The position numbers and the translations under genes were made by a program. Below, in pieces: positions 1 through 8,420 of a DNA stretch of 64,000 bases. Positions within the stretch are counted from its first letter, which is position 1, and each line of letters begins with the position of its first letter. The stretch is from assembly GCA_022563195.1 (NCBI GenBank), contig JADFNV010000002.1, forward strand, positions 62,001 through 126,000. The letters are read 5' to 3'. The stretch comes from Pseudomonadota bacterium (GTDB lineage: Bacteria > Pseudomonadota > Gammaproteobacteria > Steroidobacterales > Woeseiaceae). The notes under the pieces were generated by a model. It searched no databases and was not told where the DNA came from. It saw only the letters and a list, made by a program, of their open reading frames with translations.

Positions 1-30
1 TTCAATGAGGTTCAGGGTGGTGGCCCATAT

Positions 31-327
31 GTGATACGCAATCTACTGCCGCCCGCGATCGTCCTGCTGCTCGCGTCATTTACATTGTGGCGCGGGCAGG
101 GGAACTGGACAGGGTCGGGCTGGCGGCTCGTGCTTGGCACCATCGGTTTCTCGATCCCGGCACTGGGTTTGTCGGTTTACCTGCACTATGCGTATTCGGT
201 GAATCTCAATGACATGTTTAGCGACGCGGCCAACCCGGGCCAGCTATTTCGCTACCTGCCTGTCTACACCACGGGTGCCGGCGGCATCGGTTTCGCCATC
301 GGCTGGATCGTCGGCAGGAACCTGTGA
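31..327 (+). CDS. Small hydrophobic membrane protein, 5' end uncertain
   Basis: A 98-residue protein with three hydrophobic stretches, at about residues 5-22, 32-52 and 76-95, so probably an inner-membrane protein. I do not recognise a family. The GTG start at 31 has a GGTGGTGG stretch about 8 bases upstream, but the frame is open to base 1 with no stop, so the true protein may begin outside the window. The next gene starts 58 bases after the stop on the same strand. Confidence 0.55.
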   Translation: MIRNLLPPAIVLLLASFTLWRGQGNWTGSGWRLVLGTIGFSIPALGLSVYLHYAYSVNLNDMFSDAANPGQLFRYLPVYTTGAGGIGFAIGWIVGRNL

Positions 328-385
328 GGCCAGAACGCATGAGGTTTGCTAGTCTGTGGCCATAAAATGTAAGGGGCAGTTTCGA

Positions 386-910
386 ATGTCGCGGCAACAG
401 CCAATGGCTAGAGTACAGAGTCGAAGTTTGTGTGCACTGTGTTTCGTGTTGCTTTGGCAAGGCTCACCTTTCGCGGGTGAATTTCCAGTCGCCGACAGGG
501 TGCTAATCGAAAAAGCGGAGCGCAAATTACATTTGATCAAGGATGGCGTAGCTTTTCGCATCTTTGACATCGCACTCGGTATCAGGCCGATCGGCGACAA
601 GGAGCGAGAAGGTGACTTTAAGACACCTGAAGGAAAATACACTTTAGACACGCGTAATCCAAATAGTGAGTTCTTTCTTTCGATTCACGTGTCCTATCCG
701 AATGTGCTTGATATCCGGTCTGCCAGGGCCAAGGGCGTCGATCCTGGTGGTGCCATAATGATTCATGGCCAGCCAAATTCTCCAAGTCGATCTGAAGCGT
801 ATTACCACACCCAGGATTGGACCAACGGCTGCATTGCGGTGTCGAATTCCGACATGATTGATATCTGGCTGATGACCGCCAACAACACTCCGGTCGAGAT
901 TCAGCCCTGA
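386..910 (+). CDS. L,D-transpeptidase (YkuD-fold) family protein
   Basis: A secreted 174-residue protein with the YkuD catalytic signature: a histidine in the MIHGQPN segment (H127) and the nucleophilic cysteine in TNGCIAVS (C149). Family members cross-link peptidoglycan stem peptides or attach proteins to them in the periplasm. The N-terminus has basic residues, then a hydrophobic core (LCALCFVLLW) and a likely cleavage after PFAG. ATG 386 was chosen because AAGGGG lies 9 bases upstream; an in-frame GTG at 356 and an ATG at 404 are alternatives. The protein is short, with only the catalytic domain, as in YafK/ErfK-like members. It ends 20 bases before ppnN on the same strand. Confidence 0.85.
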   Translation: MSRQQPMARVQSRSLCALCFVLLWQGSPFAGEFPVADRVLIEKAERKLHLIKDGVAFRIFDIALGIRPIGDKEREGDFKTPEGKYTLDTRNPNSEFFLSIHVSYPNVLDIRSARAKGVDPGGAIMIHGQPNSPSRSEAYYHTQDWTNGCIAVSNSDMIDIWLMTANNTPVEIQP

Positions 911-930
911 ACGCCGGCAATCCAGAATTT

Positions 931-2283
931 ATGGATGCCGAAGTCTGGCCGGAAGGAAGCCTAGAAGTCCTTTCGCAACTTGAAGTCGATCAACTTCGTT
1001 CTAGTGGCGAGGGCGGTCTGTATACGATATTGCGCCGCTGTATGCTGGCTGTGCTGGACTCGGGCAGTCAGTCGGACGATGCGCGTGCGTTACTCGAGCG
1101 TTACAAGGATTTCAGCGTAGGCTTTATTCAACATGACCGGGGATTAAAGATATCGCTGCACGGGGCACCCGGCGACGCATTTGTCGATGGTACGATGATT
1201 CGCGGCATTCGGGAATTACTGTTTGCTGTACTGCGCGATATTGTTTATACACGCAACGAAGTCGAAAACAGCGGTCGTTTCGACCTTGAATCGAACGGCG
1301 GTATCACGGATGCCGTGTTCCATATTGTCCGCAATGCGGGCCTCCTGAAGTTGCCGGCAAGCGTGGATCTGGTCGTGTGCTGGGGCGGCCACGTGATCAA
1401 CCGGGTGGAATACGAATACACCAAGCAAGTTGGCTACGAACTGGGCTTGCGTGGCCTGAATGTCTGCACGGGTTGCGGGCCCGGAGCCATGAAAGGACCG
1501 ATGAAGGGTGCGACGATCAGTCATGCCAAGCAGCGCATTCGTAATGCACGTTATATCGGGATCACCGAGCCTGGCATCATTGCCGCAGAGTCACCGAACC
1601 CGATTGTCAATTCGCTCGTCATCATGCCGGACATTGAAAAACGCCTTGAAGCATTTGTCCGTGTCGGTCATGGTGTCGTGATTTTTCCAGGCGGTGTTGG
1701 AACCACCGAAGAAATTCTCTATTTGCTGGGGATCCTGCTGCATCCCGAGAACGAGAGTCAGCCAATGCCGATGATCATGACAGGGCCAGCGACGGCCGAG
1801 CCGTACTTCAGGCAGATAGATCAGTTCATTGGAGCAACGCTCGGCGAGGAAGCGCAAAGACGTTATTCAATCGTCATCGGCGATCCACGCGAAGTTGCGA
1901 GAAAAGTTCGAGCTAAATTCGAAGACGTGCAGGAATTTCGCAGGCAGCATGGCGATGCCTATTACTTCAATTGGCGCCTGGTGATTCCGCCGGAATTTCA
2001 GCAACCATTCACTGCGACGCACGAGGCCATGAGCAAACTTGATATTCGCGAAGAGCTGCCGAAGCATGAACTCGCGGCAAACCTGCGACGCGCCTTCTGC
2101 GGGATCGTCTCTGGCAATATTCGCGAGGACACTGCAGCGCAGATAGAACGGCATGGTCCATTCAATATCAATGGTTCGGCAAACATCATGACCTTACTTG
2201 ATGGATTGCTCGCCGCGTTCGTTGAACAAAAGCGCATGAAAATTTCAGGAGACAACTATCAGCCCTGCTATCGAGTGTCGTGA
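931..2283 (+). CDS. ppnN: Nucleotide 5'-monophosphate nucleosidase PpnN (YgdH, LOG family)
   Basis: This 450-residue protein matches E. coli PpnN (454 residues) along its whole length as I know that sequence. It has the N-terminal SQLEVDQL segment, the central Rossmann-like LOG domain with CTGCGPGAMKGPMKG, the FPGGVGTTEE phosphoribohydrolase signature and the conserved C-terminus. PpnN splits purine and pyrimidine nucleoside monophosphates into base and ribose 5-phosphate in the cytoplasm and is regulated by (p)ppGpp in E. coli. The length and all key motifs are intact. The ATG at 931 has only a weak upstream Shine-Dalgarno sequence. Confidence 0.96.
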   Translation: MDAEVWPEGSLEVLSQLEVDQLRSSGEGGLYTILRRCMLAVLDSGSQSDDARALLERYKDFSVGFIQHDRGLKISLHGAPGDAFVDGTMIRGIRELLFAVLRDIVYTRNEVENSGRFDLESNGGITDAVFHIVRNAGLLKLPASVDLVVCWGGHVINRVEYEYTKQVGYELGLRGLNVCTGCGPGAMKGPMKGATISHAKQRIRNARYIGITEPGIIAAESPNPIVNSLVIMPDIEKRLEAFVRVGHGVVIFPGGVGTTEEILYLLGILLHPENESQPMPMIMTGPATAEPYFRQIDQFIGATLGEEAQRRYSIVIGDPREVARKVRAKFEDVQEFRRQHGDAYYFNWRLVIPPEFQQPFTATHEAMSKLDIREELPKHELAANLRRAFCGIVSGNIREDTAAQIERHGPFNINGSANIMTLLDGLLAAFVEQKRMKISGDNYQPCYRVS

Positions 2284-2491
2284 CCTGCCGGTCGCGAGTC
2301 TTCGGCTTCGGTCTGCTCTTATTGTCAAATGGATGCCGACATTCGCAGCGGCGGCCTGCTCATTAAGTAAAAACTAGGCATAAACAATTGAAAAGCATAA
2401 TGAAAACACCATGCTGCATTGTGATGTAGTTCCTTTGAATTTACTTATCGGACGCTTAACATTTATTCAAAGGGCTGACTGGGCGGATTCA

Positions 2492-2767
2492 ATGCCGGAT
2501 AGCAAAAACTTAAGATGGGCCGATGACTACGGCAGGGATGTAGATTCGACGGCCGGCGAAACAGACAAGGCAGTGACGGCTGCGCCGTCCGCCGCGAATG
2601 ATGCGGATGGTTGGCAACAATATCGGCATTGGATATCAAAGGCGCCAGCTCCACGTGGTCGTCGGGTAGGCATCGATCCCGCTCTGTACACATGGAAGGG
2701 ATATCGCAACTGGACCGAACAGGTGAAACGAAACTGGGCCCCAGACTCCGGCGACGATTCCGGATAA
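2492..2767 (+). CDS. Small Trp-rich hypothetical protein
   Basis: A 91-residue hydrophilic protein with no signal peptide or membrane segment. The C-terminal half is tryptophan- and arginine-rich (WQQYRHWISK, YTWKGYRNWTEQ, KRNW), which looks like a conserved domain, while the N-terminal half is acidic and low in complexity. I do not recognise it. ATG 2492 was chosen because GGGCGGA lies just upstream; the longer reading from 2411 has no support. A perfect-stem terminator follows 30 bases after the stop, so this is probably a monocistronic gene. Confidence 0.6.
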   Translation: MPDSKNLRWADDYGRDVDSTAGETDKAVTAAPSAANDADGWQQYRHWISKAPAPRGRRVGIDPALYTWKGYRNWTEQVKRNWAPDSGDDSG

Positions 2768-2797
2768 GTCTTCTTAAGCTTCAATATTATGTTTCGC

Positions 2798-2826
2798 AAC
2801 GCCGACGTTATGTCGGCGTTCTTGTT
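2798..2826 (+). terminator. Rho-independent terminator
   Basis: A perfect 9-bp stem (AACGCCGAC / GTCGGCGTT) with a 5-base loop is followed by a T-rich tail. It lies 30 bases after the stop of the small gene at 2492-2767 and is oriented to end its transcript. Confidence 0.8.
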
Positions 2827-2954
2827 AATTGCGTCAGGCGTAGCTGCACCGTGAACAACATCGCGTGTTGTTTTCGAAACGGGACCGTTCTATACCGGTA
2901 CTGTGTCTGATTTTCGGTGATTGAATGACTGATTAGAGCGTTTCTAAATCAAGC

Positions 2955-2970
2955 TGTGATCTGCCTCACG
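2955..2970 (+). promoter_or_regulatory. CRP/Vfr-like operator
   Basis: TGTGATCTGCCTCACG matches the CRP half-sites TGTGA-N6-TCACA with one change in the last base. Its centre, about 2962.5, lies about 41.5 bases before the start point expected from the -10-like TATAGT at 2992-2997. That is the geometry of a class II CRP-dependent promoter. It would drive the two small genes at 3034 and 3230. The site is seen in the sequence; the regulator is inferred. Confidence 0.45.
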
Positions 2971-2991
2971 GAGGTGAAGCGATGAGCTATC

Positions 2992-2997
2992 TATAGT
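2992..2997 (+). promoter_or_regulatory. -10 element candidate (TATAGT)
   Basis: TATAGT lies about 36 bases before the ATG at 3034 and has no good -35 hexamer. The CRP-like palindrome sits where the -35 would be, as expected of an activator-dependent promoter. Confidence 0.4.
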
Positions 2998-3033
2998 CGC
3001 CGTTACTGAGTTCACATTAGCGATTTAAATAGT

Positions 3034-3225
3034 ATGTCAAACAAATGCACGGAAGCAGAATCGCCAGAAGTTTTCCTTAAAAATGAATTCGCGCGGCAGC
3101 GCTGGGAATTGTTTCACCGTGCGATCGCGCACGCGAAGCAATCGACCGATGCAGCATTCGTCGAAACGGATACCAATTCCAGCGATACGAAGAGCGCTAG
3201 ACCTTTGCTGTCCGTCGTTCAATAG
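3034..3225 (+). CDS. Small hydrophilic hypothetical protein
   Basis: A 63-residue charged protein without a signal peptide or membrane segment, family unknown. It is followed after only 4 bases by the ATG of a membrane protein, suggesting a two-gene operon behind the CRP-like promoter at 2955-2997. The spacing and promoter support it as a real gene. The short length and lack of a recognisable domain keep confidence moderate. Confidence 0.5.
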   Translation: MSNKCTEAESPEVFLKNEFARQRWELFHRAIAHAKQSTDAAFVETDTNSSDTKSARPLLSVVQ

Positions 3226-3229
3226 CGTC

Positions 3230-3505
3230 ATGGAACGATTAATGCAGGTGCTCGACGAGCTGGATGATCTCTTCGGTGTGATTGGTCTCATGGCCGAAAG
3301 GCTTCGCAATACCGTCATCGCGCTGGCAGCTGTTGGTATTGCTCTGGCAATCGAATTCGGTGGCGTTCTGCTGGCATTTCGTCATCCGCCGCTGGCGCTG
3401 GCTACGGCGATGTTGTTGTTCGTCATACTGCTGTATCGTTCGGTTACTGCGACCGGATATGCGCTTAGCCGTTCATCCTCAGGCAACTATCCGTCCTCCC
3501 TCTGA
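3230..3505 (+). CDS. Small two-helix membrane protein
   Basis: A 91-residue protein. A short amphipathic N-terminus (MERLMQVLDELDDLFGVIG) precedes two hydrophobic helices, at about residues 25-45 and 50-68, and a short polar tail. The Glu/Asp-rich amphipathic start followed by a helical hairpin suggests an inner-membrane protein; function unknown. A longer in-frame reading exists upstream from 3083, but it overlaps the preceding gene and has biased, unlikely composition, so ATG 3230 is preferred. Confidence 0.55.
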   Translation: MERLMQVLDELDDLFGVIGLMAERLRNTVIALAAVGIALAIEFGGVLLAFRHPPLALATAMLLFVILLYRSVTATGYALSRSSSGNYPSSL

Positions 3506-3591
3506 AGTAACCAGGGTTCATTCCCGGGTCGGGACCTGTCCGTTTTGTGAAGTGACAAGCAGGCCGCCTCGGGTTGGAAATCGCAATAGCC

Positions 3592-3619
3592 CTTGAATTA
3601 GCCTGACAAGGCCCTATCG
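3592..3619 (+). promoter_or_regulatory. Sigma-32 (heat-shock) type promoter for htpG
   Basis: CTTGAA at 3592-3597, a 14-base spacer and CCCTATCG at 3612-3619 resemble the sigma-32 consensus (CTTGAA, 13-15 bases, CCCCATnT). It lies about 67 bases before the htpG start, where a heat-shock promoter is expected. Confidence 0.6.
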
Positions 3620-3685
3620 TGTTTGTCTGTAGACGACCGACCGTCGCGGATGGCAAGGTCATATCAACGTCAGGAGAGCGCAGGC

Positions 3686-5575
3686 GTGAGCAAAACCAAG
3701 GGCCGGGAAACGCTGGGCTTCCAAACGGAAGTTCGTCAGCTATTGAAGCTGATGATCCACTCACTTTACAGCAACAAGGAGATATTCCTTCGAGAGCTGA
3801 TATCCAACGCCTCGGATGCTGCGGACAGGCTTCGATTTGAGGCGCTCGCGAAGCCGAGTCTGCTCGATGACGATGCTGATCTCGCAATTCGCGTGGAGTA
3901 TGACAAGGACGCGAGTTTGCTAACCGTCATTGACAATGGTATCGGCATGTCGCGAGACGAGTTGATCGAAAATCTCGGCACGATCGCCAGGTCTGGAACG
4001 GCGGACTTCCTTGACCGAATGACTGGCGATCAACAAAAAGATGCGCAGCTCATCGGCCAATTCGGTGTGGGTTTTTATTCGACGTTTATCGTTGCAGACA
4101 AGGTTACGGTTGAAACTCGCAGGGCAGGTCTCGGCAAGGACAAAGGCGTTCGCTGGGAGTCAGATGGTCAGGGAGAATTTTCCGTCGAAACTTTCGAGCG
4201 CAGCGAACGAGGTACTGCGGTAACGTTGCACCTCAAAGACGACGAGCTGGAGTTTTGTGATCCACTTCGAATTGAAAACCTGATACGCAGGTATTCCGAT
4301 CATATTGCCTTTCCCGTCACGCTTGCAGACAGCAGCAAGGATGACTTAGAGCCAAGGATCGTCAATGCGGCGACGGCACTGTGGACTCGTCCGCGGTCCG
4401 AATTGTCTGATGACGAGTACCAGGAGTTCTACAAGCACCTGTCACACGACTTTGCGGATCCGTTAATGTGGAGCCACAACCGCGTAGAGGGCAAACGCGA
4501 GTACACGAGTCTCCTTTTTATTCCATCGAATGCGCCGTTCGACCTTTGGAATCGAGATGCGCCTCGGGGCCTCAAACTGTATGTGCAGCGCGTGTTTATC
4601 ATGGACGATGCCGAGCAATTTCTGCCGCTATATCTTCGTTTCGTCAAGGGCATTGTTGACTCTGCTGACCTGCCGCTGAATATCTCACGTGAGCTGTTGC
4701 AGCAACATCCCGAATTAACATCGATGCGCAGCGCGCTAACGCGACGTGTTCTCGATATGCTATCGAAAATGGCGACGGGCTCGCCAGATGATTATCAGAA
4801 ATTCTGGAGTGAGTTCGGTCAGGTTTTCAAGGAAGGGCTTGTCGAGGATCACACAAACAAAAAGAAACTGGCCAAGCTGTTGCGATTTACGACAACGCAT
4901 GGCGACAATGACATGCAAGATCAGTCTTTGGACGACTACATCGGGCGCACCGCAAAGGATCAAGACAAGATCTATTATATTCTGGCCGACAATTACGCAA
5001 CGGCGGTCGCGAGCCCGCATCTCGAAAGTCTTGCGAAGAAAGGCATCGAGGTTCTGTTATTGACCGATCGCATTGACCCTTGGGCCGTCGACAACATGAC
5101 GGAATACGAGGGCAAACCGCTCCAGGACATCGCTCGTGCAGATCTCGATTTGCCCGAAGGCGACGGCAAGATCACCCAGGATGCGATAAATGACGAGCAC
5201 AAGCCATTGCTGAAGAAGATCAAAAAGGTGCTCAAGGAGCGAATCGAGGCCGTCAACGTCAGTCGGCGCCTCGTGGATTCGCCTGCCTGTGTCGTCGCCG
5301 GTGCCGACGAATTGAACCCGCAGCTGCGCCGCATGCTTGAAGCCAGCGGTCAGGCGATGCCGGAATCGAAACCAATACTCGAGGTCAACATCGATCATCC
5401 GCTGGTCGCCAGGCTGTCGGCCGAATCCGATGACGCGCGGTTTACAGCGCTGTCAAATATCGTCCTCGATCATGCCTTGTTGGCTGAGGGCTCACAGCTC
5501 GAAAACCCGGCCGACTACGTCAAACGAATGAATAAGCTGATACTCGAACTTGATTCGGACGCGAGCTCAGGCTAA
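3686..5575 (+). CDS. htpG: Molecular chaperone HtpG (Hsp90)
   Basis: A 629-residue Hsp90-family chaperone, close to the usual bacterial length of about 624-635. The N-terminal GHKL ATPase carries the signatures [24 protein letters not shown] and GQFGVGFYS. The middle domain includes [11 protein letters not shown] and the catalytic-loop arginine region. The C-terminal dimerisation domain is complete. HtpG remodels client proteins in the cytoplasm with ATP. GTG 3686 was chosen because AGGAG sits 9 bases upstream and the family alignment begins there. The longer in-frame start at 3623 overlaps the promoter region. Heat-shock regulation is suggested by the sigma-32-like site at 3592-3619. Confidence 0.97.
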   Translation: MSKTKGRETLGFQTEVRQLLKLMIHSLYSNKEIFLRELISNASDAADRLRFEALAKPSLLDDDADLAIRVEYDKDASLLTVIDNGIGMSRDELIENLGTIARSGTADFLDRMTGDQQKDAQLIGQFGVGFYSTFIVADKVTVETRRAGLGKDKGVRWESDGQGEFSVETFERSERGTAVTLHLKDDELEFCDPLRIENLIRRYSDHIAFPVTLADSSKDDLEPRIVNAATALWTRPRSELSDDEYQEFYKHLSHDFADPLMWSHNRVEGKREYTSLLFIPSNAPFDLWNRDAPRGLKLYVQRVFIMDDAEQFLPLYLRFVKGIVDSADLPLNISRELLQQHPELTSMRSALTRRVLDMLSKMATGSPDDYQKFWSEFGQVFKEGLVEDHTNKKKLAKLLRFTTTHGDNDMQDQSLDDYIGRTAKDQDKIYYILADNYATAVASPHLESLAKKGIEVLLLTDRIDPWAVDNMTEYEGKPLQDIARADLDLPEGDGKITQDAINDEHKPLLKKIKKVLKERIEAVNVSRRLVDSPACVVAGADELNPQLRRMLEASGQAMPESKPILEVNIDHPLVARLSAESDDARFTALSNIVLDHALLAEGSQLENPADYVKRMNKLILELDSDASSG

Positions 5576-5618
5576 AACGACAGCTCACGCAGAAATTGCG
5601 CGGGGCGAGCAACAGACG

Positions 5619-6014
5619 ATGAATGATATGAAACCAGCAGATAACACGCTGCAGTCGAAATTGACCGACGAACAATATGAGGTCACGCAGAACAAAGGCA
5701 CCGAAACGGCATTTTCGGGCAAGTATGTCGATCACAAAGAAGATGGCACGTATCGGTGCGTATGTTGTGACGCCGAGTTATTTTCATCTACCGCAAAGTA
5801 TGATTCCGGGTCCGGTTGGCCGAGCTTTTGGTTGCCGCTGGCTGGAAATGCGGTGCGCACTGTTGCGGACCATAGTCGTGGTACGGTTCGCGAGGAAGTC
5901 GTATGCAGTCAGTGCGATGCTCATCTCGGGCATGTCTTCGATGATGGTCCGCAACCCTCGGGCTTACGCTATTGTATTAATTCGGCGTCGCTGAGTTTTA
6001 AAGAATCAGAATAG
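5619..6014 (+). CDS. msrB: Peptide-methionine (R)-S-oxide reductase MsrB
   Basis: A 131-residue MsrB domain protein. Two CxxC zinc pairs (CVCC and CSQC) are present, with the GWPSF substrate motif and the catalytic cysteine in RYCINSASL near the C-terminus. The enzyme reduces methionine-R-sulfoxide in proteins with thioredoxin. No signal peptide is visible, so it is cytoplasmic. The ATG at 5619 follows a GGGGCGAG ribosome site; an in-frame start at 5550 would overlap htpG. The gene follows htpG by 43 bases, and placement after a chaperone fits a protein-repair role. Confidence 0.95.
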   Translation: MNDMKPADNTLQSKLTDEQYEVTQNKGTETAFSGKYVDHKEDGTYRCVCCDAELFSSTAKYDSGSGWPSFWLPLAGNAVRTVADHSRGTVREEVVCSQCDAHLGHVFDDGPQPSGLRYCINSASLSFKESE

Positions 6015-6064
6015 TTCCTTGCAACTCATCCACCAATATCCCCTTGGAACAAAGGCAATACGCT

Positions 6065-6598
6065 ATGGTTATTCGCTACACGCTCGCCACGCTTGTCCTG
6101 GCTTCATGTGCAGCCGCATGCGCACCGCAGGTCGATCAGGAACCAGCAACATCCCAGTCAACAACAATGGAGGAAGCCGAGGTGACGGCAACTGAGGCAA
6201 ACGAGATTCAAAGGATTGAAATTGCACCCGGACTGAGCGCACGCGTCCTCAAAGCCGGCGATGGTCCGCTCGCGCAGGCAGGCGATAACGTCGATGTGCA
6301 CTACACCGGCTGGCTCTACGATGCAGAGGCGCCAGGCAATCGCGGCGAGAAATTTGACAGCTCGGTTGACAGAGGGGACAGATTTCAGTTTCTGCTCGGA
6401 GCTGGCAAAGTCATCAAGGGCTGGGATCAGGGCGTCGAAGGCATGGCGATCGGCGAGGTACGCGAGCTGACGATCGCAGCCGAAATGGCTTATGGAGACC
6501 GCGGCGCCAGTGGCGGCCTCATTCCGCCAGGTGCGACTCTCGTTTTTGAAGTCGAATTGTTCGGTGCAGAGAGCCTTGGAGATAGCGAGTCAAGGTGA
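6065..6598 (+). CDS. FKBP-type peptidyl-prolyl cis-trans isomerase, lipoprotein
   Basis: A 177-residue exported protein. It has a hydrophobic signal ending in a lipobox-like segment (LASC or the following AAAC), then an acidic low-complexity linker, then one FKBP domain. Visible FKBP features include [25 protein letters not shown], the AYGDRG segment and the C-terminal [14 protein letters not shown]. It would catalyse proline isomerisation in the cell envelope. ATG 6065 has AAAGG about 9 bases upstream; the TTG at 6044 lacks a site. It converges with the OmpA-like gene and overlaps it by 9 bases. Confidence 0.9.
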   Translation: MVIRYTLATLVLASCAAACAPQVDQEPATSQSTTMEEAEVTATEANEIQRIEIAPGLSARVLKAGDGPLAQAGDNVDVHYTGWLYDAEAPGNRGEKFDSSVDRGDRFQFLLGAGKVIKGWDQGVEGMAIGEVRELTIAAEMAYGDRGASGGLIPPGATLVFEVELFGAESLGDSESR

Positions 6599-7459
6599 CG
6601 CCGGGCGCAACTCGAACGCGATGCGTCGATTCAGGCTGCGGCCGTCGGAGGTGGCGTTATCAGCAATTGGCATTGACGAGCCGTGGCCTTCGACCAACAG
6701 GCGCTCCACGGCCACGCCACCGCGCGTGAGAAAGTCGGCGACCGATTGCGCGCGCATCTGGCTCAATTGCATATTCCTCGATTCAACACCGGAAGCGTCG
6801 CTATGCCCGGTGATGACGATAGTCATATCGCGACAGTCGTACGCAAAATCGATGATTTTATAGAGGACAGAATACGACGAAGTGCGAATTTCAGCACTCG
6901 ACTGTTGGAATGCCACCGGGTCTGCGGAGAGGCTTGCGAAGGTTCGGTGGCAAAGCGAAGCTAGCGTTGCTGCAGATTGAACGACAGTGATGTCCACATC
7001 GATGGTCGAACCAGCAGGCATGGCGGTACGCAAGAATTCAATACGTGCGCCCAGTGTGGCTGCATCGAAAGTAACGCCACGCAATTCAACGCGTTGATCG
7101 TGCATTGTGGCGCTCACCGACTGCGTCGATGCAAGGGCATAAAGAAGTCGCATCGTCGCCGGAGCCCAATCGTCGGCCAGGACAATGCCGGGTAGAAATT
7201 CTATCTGGGCCTCATATTCATCGAGCTGGTCTGCAACAATGCTCAAGAGTCCGGATTCGTGGGCGGCGGACGCAGTGGTAACCGAAAGCACCAGTCGACC
7301 GCGACCTAATTCGGCCACGAAGGTCGGTGTGCCAAACACCGAGTACGGCCCGTTTGATGCGTGTGAAAACGATACGCCCCGATCGACCGTTGCGGACACA
7401 AGGACGCCACAAGCAAGTAATAGCGGGGCGGCAGAAGCCCGTAGATTGCGCCGATTCAT
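6590..7459 (-). CDS. Exported OmpA/MotB-domain protein with BON-like repeats
   Basis: A 289-residue protein with an N-terminal signal sequence. Residues about 50-160 look like two BON-type repeats ([11 protein letters not shown] and [11 protein letters not shown] segments). Residues about 190-285 form an OmpA C-terminal peptidoglycan-binding domain, with [28 protein letters not shown] and the terminal NRRIAFEL. Together these suggest an envelope protein that binds murein, of the ArfA/YiaD type. It lies 12 bases after the HhH membrane protein gene on the same strand, possibly in the same transcript, and overlaps the FKBP gene tail to tail. Confidence 0.8.
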   Translation of the reverse strand: MNRRNLRASAAPLLLACGVLVSATVDRGVSFSHASNGPYSVFGTPTFVAELGRGRLVLSVTTASAAHESGLLSIVADQLDEYEAQIEFLPGIVLADDWAPATMRLLYALASTQSVSATMHDQRVELRGVTFDAATLGARIEFLRTAMPAGSTIDVDITVVQSAATLASLCHRTFASLSADPVAFQQSSAEIRTSSYSVLYKIIDFAYDCRDMTIVITGHSDASGVESRNMQLSQMRAQSVADFLTRGGVAVERLLVEGHGSSMPIADNATSDGRSLNRRIAFELRPASP

Positions 7460-7471
7460 GAATAATCCGGG

Positions 7472-8410
7472 CTACGTCTGGTCGGCCAATTTCTGCTCAT
7501 GCAGGTCCCGTGCCTGGCCAATCCAGTCTTCGCGGTAAATACGACTGCGAAATCCCTTGAGTTTCTTCGCGATGCGATCGATGTCGTACTCATTCATCTC
7601 GGCGATCTGGCTGAACCTTCGAATACCCATTTCGATCAAAGTCTTCTCAATTGCTGGTCCGACACCCTTGATCTTTTTGAGATCATCGTCGAGCTCGTCA
7701 CTGGGATTCTCGACGGAGTCATCATCATTTATTGCTGCAGGCTCCGCGATATCAATCAACTCATTCGATGCAGCAAGTCCGTCCGTCATCTCATCGGGAT
7801 CGACCGGCGCAACGTGCGTCTGTTCCGAATTGAGCATCTCTTCCAGTGCTTTGATGCGCTCGCGAGCATCGTCAAGATCCTGTTCAAACTGTTGAGCTTC
7901 TTCGTTGCGTGCGCGGAAACGTTCCAGCAGCGGTGGCACTCGTTCCTGCCAGCTCTCGAGTTCGCGACTAAGCCTGGAAATCCTCTCATCCCGCAATTTG
8001 ATTGCTGTCGATGTAACATTGTCCTGTTCGTCGCGATTTCGGATGTCACTTTGCAATTGATCTCTTTGCGCGATAACAAGCTCGAGATTGCTGCGAACGT
8101 CCTTAACCTGCCCTTGTAATTTATCTCGACGCTCGAATGCATCCTTCAGCGCATCCGATAGTTCAGCTGCGCGCATTTTCGAGTCTTTGTTGGATGCCTG
8201 GAACTGGCTGTTTTGTTCCATCAGGCTTTTGTTTTGATCCTGCAGTCGTTTGTGTTCATTGCGCTGTGCCTCGAGCTGCTCCTGCCAGCCAACATTGATC
8301 GCGGTCTTTTCGCTCGTACTGCGATTGCCGCGAAAAATCCAACCGATAATCACGCCCAGGATCAGCGCTATGGCGACTACGGTAATGTGCGTGACAGTGA
8401 TCTCAGGCAT
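7472..8410 (-). CDS. Membrane-anchored coiled-coil protein with C-terminal HhH domain
   Basis: A 312-residue protein. One N-terminal membrane helix (about residues 6-27, ending GWIFRG) is followed by a long coiled coil rich in Q, E, R and L (about 40-195), then an acidic linker. Residues 240-300 form a helix-hairpin-helix module typical of DUF4332/flap-endonuclease-like proteins (LKKIKGVGPAIEKTLIEMGI). The topology puts the HhH domain in the cytoplasm, so it may hold DNA or a partner at the membrane; this is inference. ATG 8410 has AAGGA just upstream. The gene starts 10 bases after rocD ends, on the same strand. Confidence 0.75.
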   Translation of the reverse strand: MPEITVTHITVVAIALILGVIIGWIFRGNRSTSEKTAINVGWQEQLEAQRNEHKRLQDQNKSLMEQNSQFQASNKDSKMRAAELSDALKDAFERRDKLQGQVKDVRSNLELVIAQRDQLQSDIRNRDEQDNVTSTAIKLRDERISRLSRELESWQERVPPLLERFRARNEEAQQFEQDLDDARERIKALEEMLNSEQTHVAPVDPDEMTDGLAASNELIDIAEPAAINDDDSVENPSDELDDDLKKIKGVGPAIEKTLIEMGIRRFSQIAEMNEYDIDRIAKKLKGFRSRIYREDWIGQARDLHEQKLADQT

Positions 8411-8420
8411 GTGTGTTTCC

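Noticed and set aside
3083-3229. N-terminal extension of the small membrane protein at 3230
   Set aside because: It overlaps the preceding gene in another frame with unlikely Ser/Arg/Pro-rich composition.
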